A DNA stretch of 64,000 nt from Pedobacter cryoconitis (GTDB taxonomy: Bacteria > Bacteroidota > Bacteroidia > Sphingobacteriales > Sphingobacteriaceae): assembly GCF_014200595.1 (NCBI RefSeq), contig NZ_JACHCG010000001.1, positions 2,542,001-2,606,000 of the forward strand, given 5' to 3'. Under the pieces are notes generated by a model. It was not told where the DNA came from, searched no databases, and saw nothing but the letters and a program-made list of their open reading frames with translations. The position numbers and the translations under genes are program-made. Shown piece after piece: positions 63,399 to 64,000 of the stretch; positions within the stretch are counted from its first letter, which is position 1; each line of letters starts with the position of its first letter.

Positions 63399-63427
63399 GA
63401 CAATCAAAATTGATTGTCCTCTTTTTT
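63399..63427 (+). terminator. Terminator after att copy 3
   Basis: GACAATCAA and TTGATTGTC form a 9-bp stem with a 2-base A-A gap, followed by CTCTTTTTT. It is probably the original chromosomal terminator of tRNA-Lys. Confidence 0.8.
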
Positions 63428-63465
63428 ATTTATAACAACTCAATTGTTATTTTTAACGCGTTAGT

Positions 63466-63972
63466 TTACTTTTCGAAAATATCGTAAAACCAATCTCCCC
63501 CATTTTCAAACACTATTGCTACGATCAAAAGCACAACAAAGTATAGTACCAATTGCTTGAGAAACAATAAGATATTTGTTTGCCTGTTTACAGGATATTT
63601 TCTATTGCGAAAGAATATATAATATCTTAAAATAAAAAATATTAATGCTGTAATGATTCCACAAGGGATGCCGGCCCAAAATGCTATAAATTTCTGCAAC
63701 CATCCCCCTGCACCGTAAATATACCAGCACGTTGCACTTACAATAGCACTCAATAATATGAATGCCAGGTATTTTATAAAATGACCGCCTGTAAGTCCAT
63801 ACAGGATTGATACTATAGACAATGCAACACCTATATAGGAGAAAGTGAATTCCATTATAAAAGAAGATGTTGAACGCTCCAGCGGATAAATAACAAACAG
63901 ATTAACTAAACAAATAACAATCCCGGCGATGAGAATTATTTTTCTGGGTTTACTATACTTACTTATTTCCAT
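63466..63972 (-). CDS. Hypothetical membrane protein
   Basis: A 168-residue protein with about five hydrophobic segments (residues 10-28, 37-58, 65-86, 94-116 and 137-158). No family recognised. It is the first gene past the last att site, so likely chromosomal. Confidence 0.6.
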   Translation of the reverse strand: MEISKYSKPRKIILIAGIVICLVNLFVIYPLERSTSSFIMEFTFSYIGVALSIVSILYGLTGGHFIKYLAFILLSAIVSATCWYIYGAGGWLQKFIAFWAGIPCGIITALIFFILRYYIFFRNRKYPVNRQTNILLFLKQLVLYFVVLLIVAIVFENGGDWFYDIFEK

Positions 63973-64000
63973 AGATTTAATTCACACGAGCAAGTAATCA

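Larger units (their letters stand above)
62931..63465. other. Intergenic, island right end
   Basis: A 535-bp gap with no ORF. It contains the second right-end repeat (63300-63396), the third att core and the terminator after it. The stretch before 63300 is AT-rich and shows nothing else I can name. Confidence 0.6.

Overview
The window looks like the chromosome of a member of the Bacteroidota, most likely family Sphingobacteriaceae (a Pedobacter- or Mucilaginibacter-like soil bacterium). Support: AT-rich DNA, weak Shine-Dalgarno sites, TAnnTTTG-like -7 boxes, many AraC and MocR regulators beside small oxidoreductases, PQQ-type and royal-jelly-type beta-propellers, GH10 and GH128-like lipoproteins, and a Bacteroidota-type SAM-like integrase. 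No species call is made.

Positions 1-42669 are host chromosome rich in small, independently regulated metabolic and stress units. In order: an FAD/NAD(P)-binding protein cut by the window edge; a decayed serine hydrolase; a cupin; a MocR regulator divergent from DoxX and an NTF2-like protein; an AraC regulator with a TetX-type flavin monooxygenase; a royal-jelly-like propeller; AraC plus a multi-PAS histidine kinase; a MarR-crtB-flavin reductase operon; a DUF892/DJ-1/Fpg-Nei/DUF3606 stress group; HxlR with an MBL-fold enzyme; an SDR with AraC; a CHASE3-HAMP protein without an output domain; two envelope lipoproteins; DUF4385 and a second DJ-1 protein; two GNATs with a second MocR; a truncated flavin reductase; a stand-alone CheB; an SDR-quinoprotein operon with AraC; DinB; carbonic anhydrase; UspA; SDR and AraC; a GH10 xylanase; ATP-grasp with an alpha/beta hydrolase; a GH128-like enzyme; and a secreted ADGF-type adenosine deaminase.

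Positions 42670-63391 form a tRNA-Lys (anticodon TTT) integration hot spot. The last part of the tRNA is repeated at 61408-61430 and 63370-63391. The first interval (about 18.7 kb) is an integrative mobilizable element: tyrosine integrase next to the tRNA, a block of small unknown genes plus a HEPN protein, XRE and excisionase-like regulators, a MobC/relaxase pair with a probable oriT, and no conjugation machinery. The second interval (about 2.0 kb) holds only a GNAT and an amidohydrolase and has no integrase, yet it ends in a right-end sequence closely similar to that of the first element.

The right third of the element (53-61.3 kb) is a defence island. It contains a reverse transcriptase with intact catalytic motifs preceded by a separate HEPN protein (resembling a split AbiA-type arrangement), an unrecognised 504-residue protein, and a divergent three-gene operon. 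That operon is a CBASS core (CD-NTase plus a Cap15-like membrane effector) translationally coupled to a 592-residue protein with a DisA/DAC-like diadenylate cyclase domain. Two different nucleotide-cyclase folds in one operon with one effector is the most interesting feature of the window. To the right of the last att copy the chromosome resumes with a small membrane protein.
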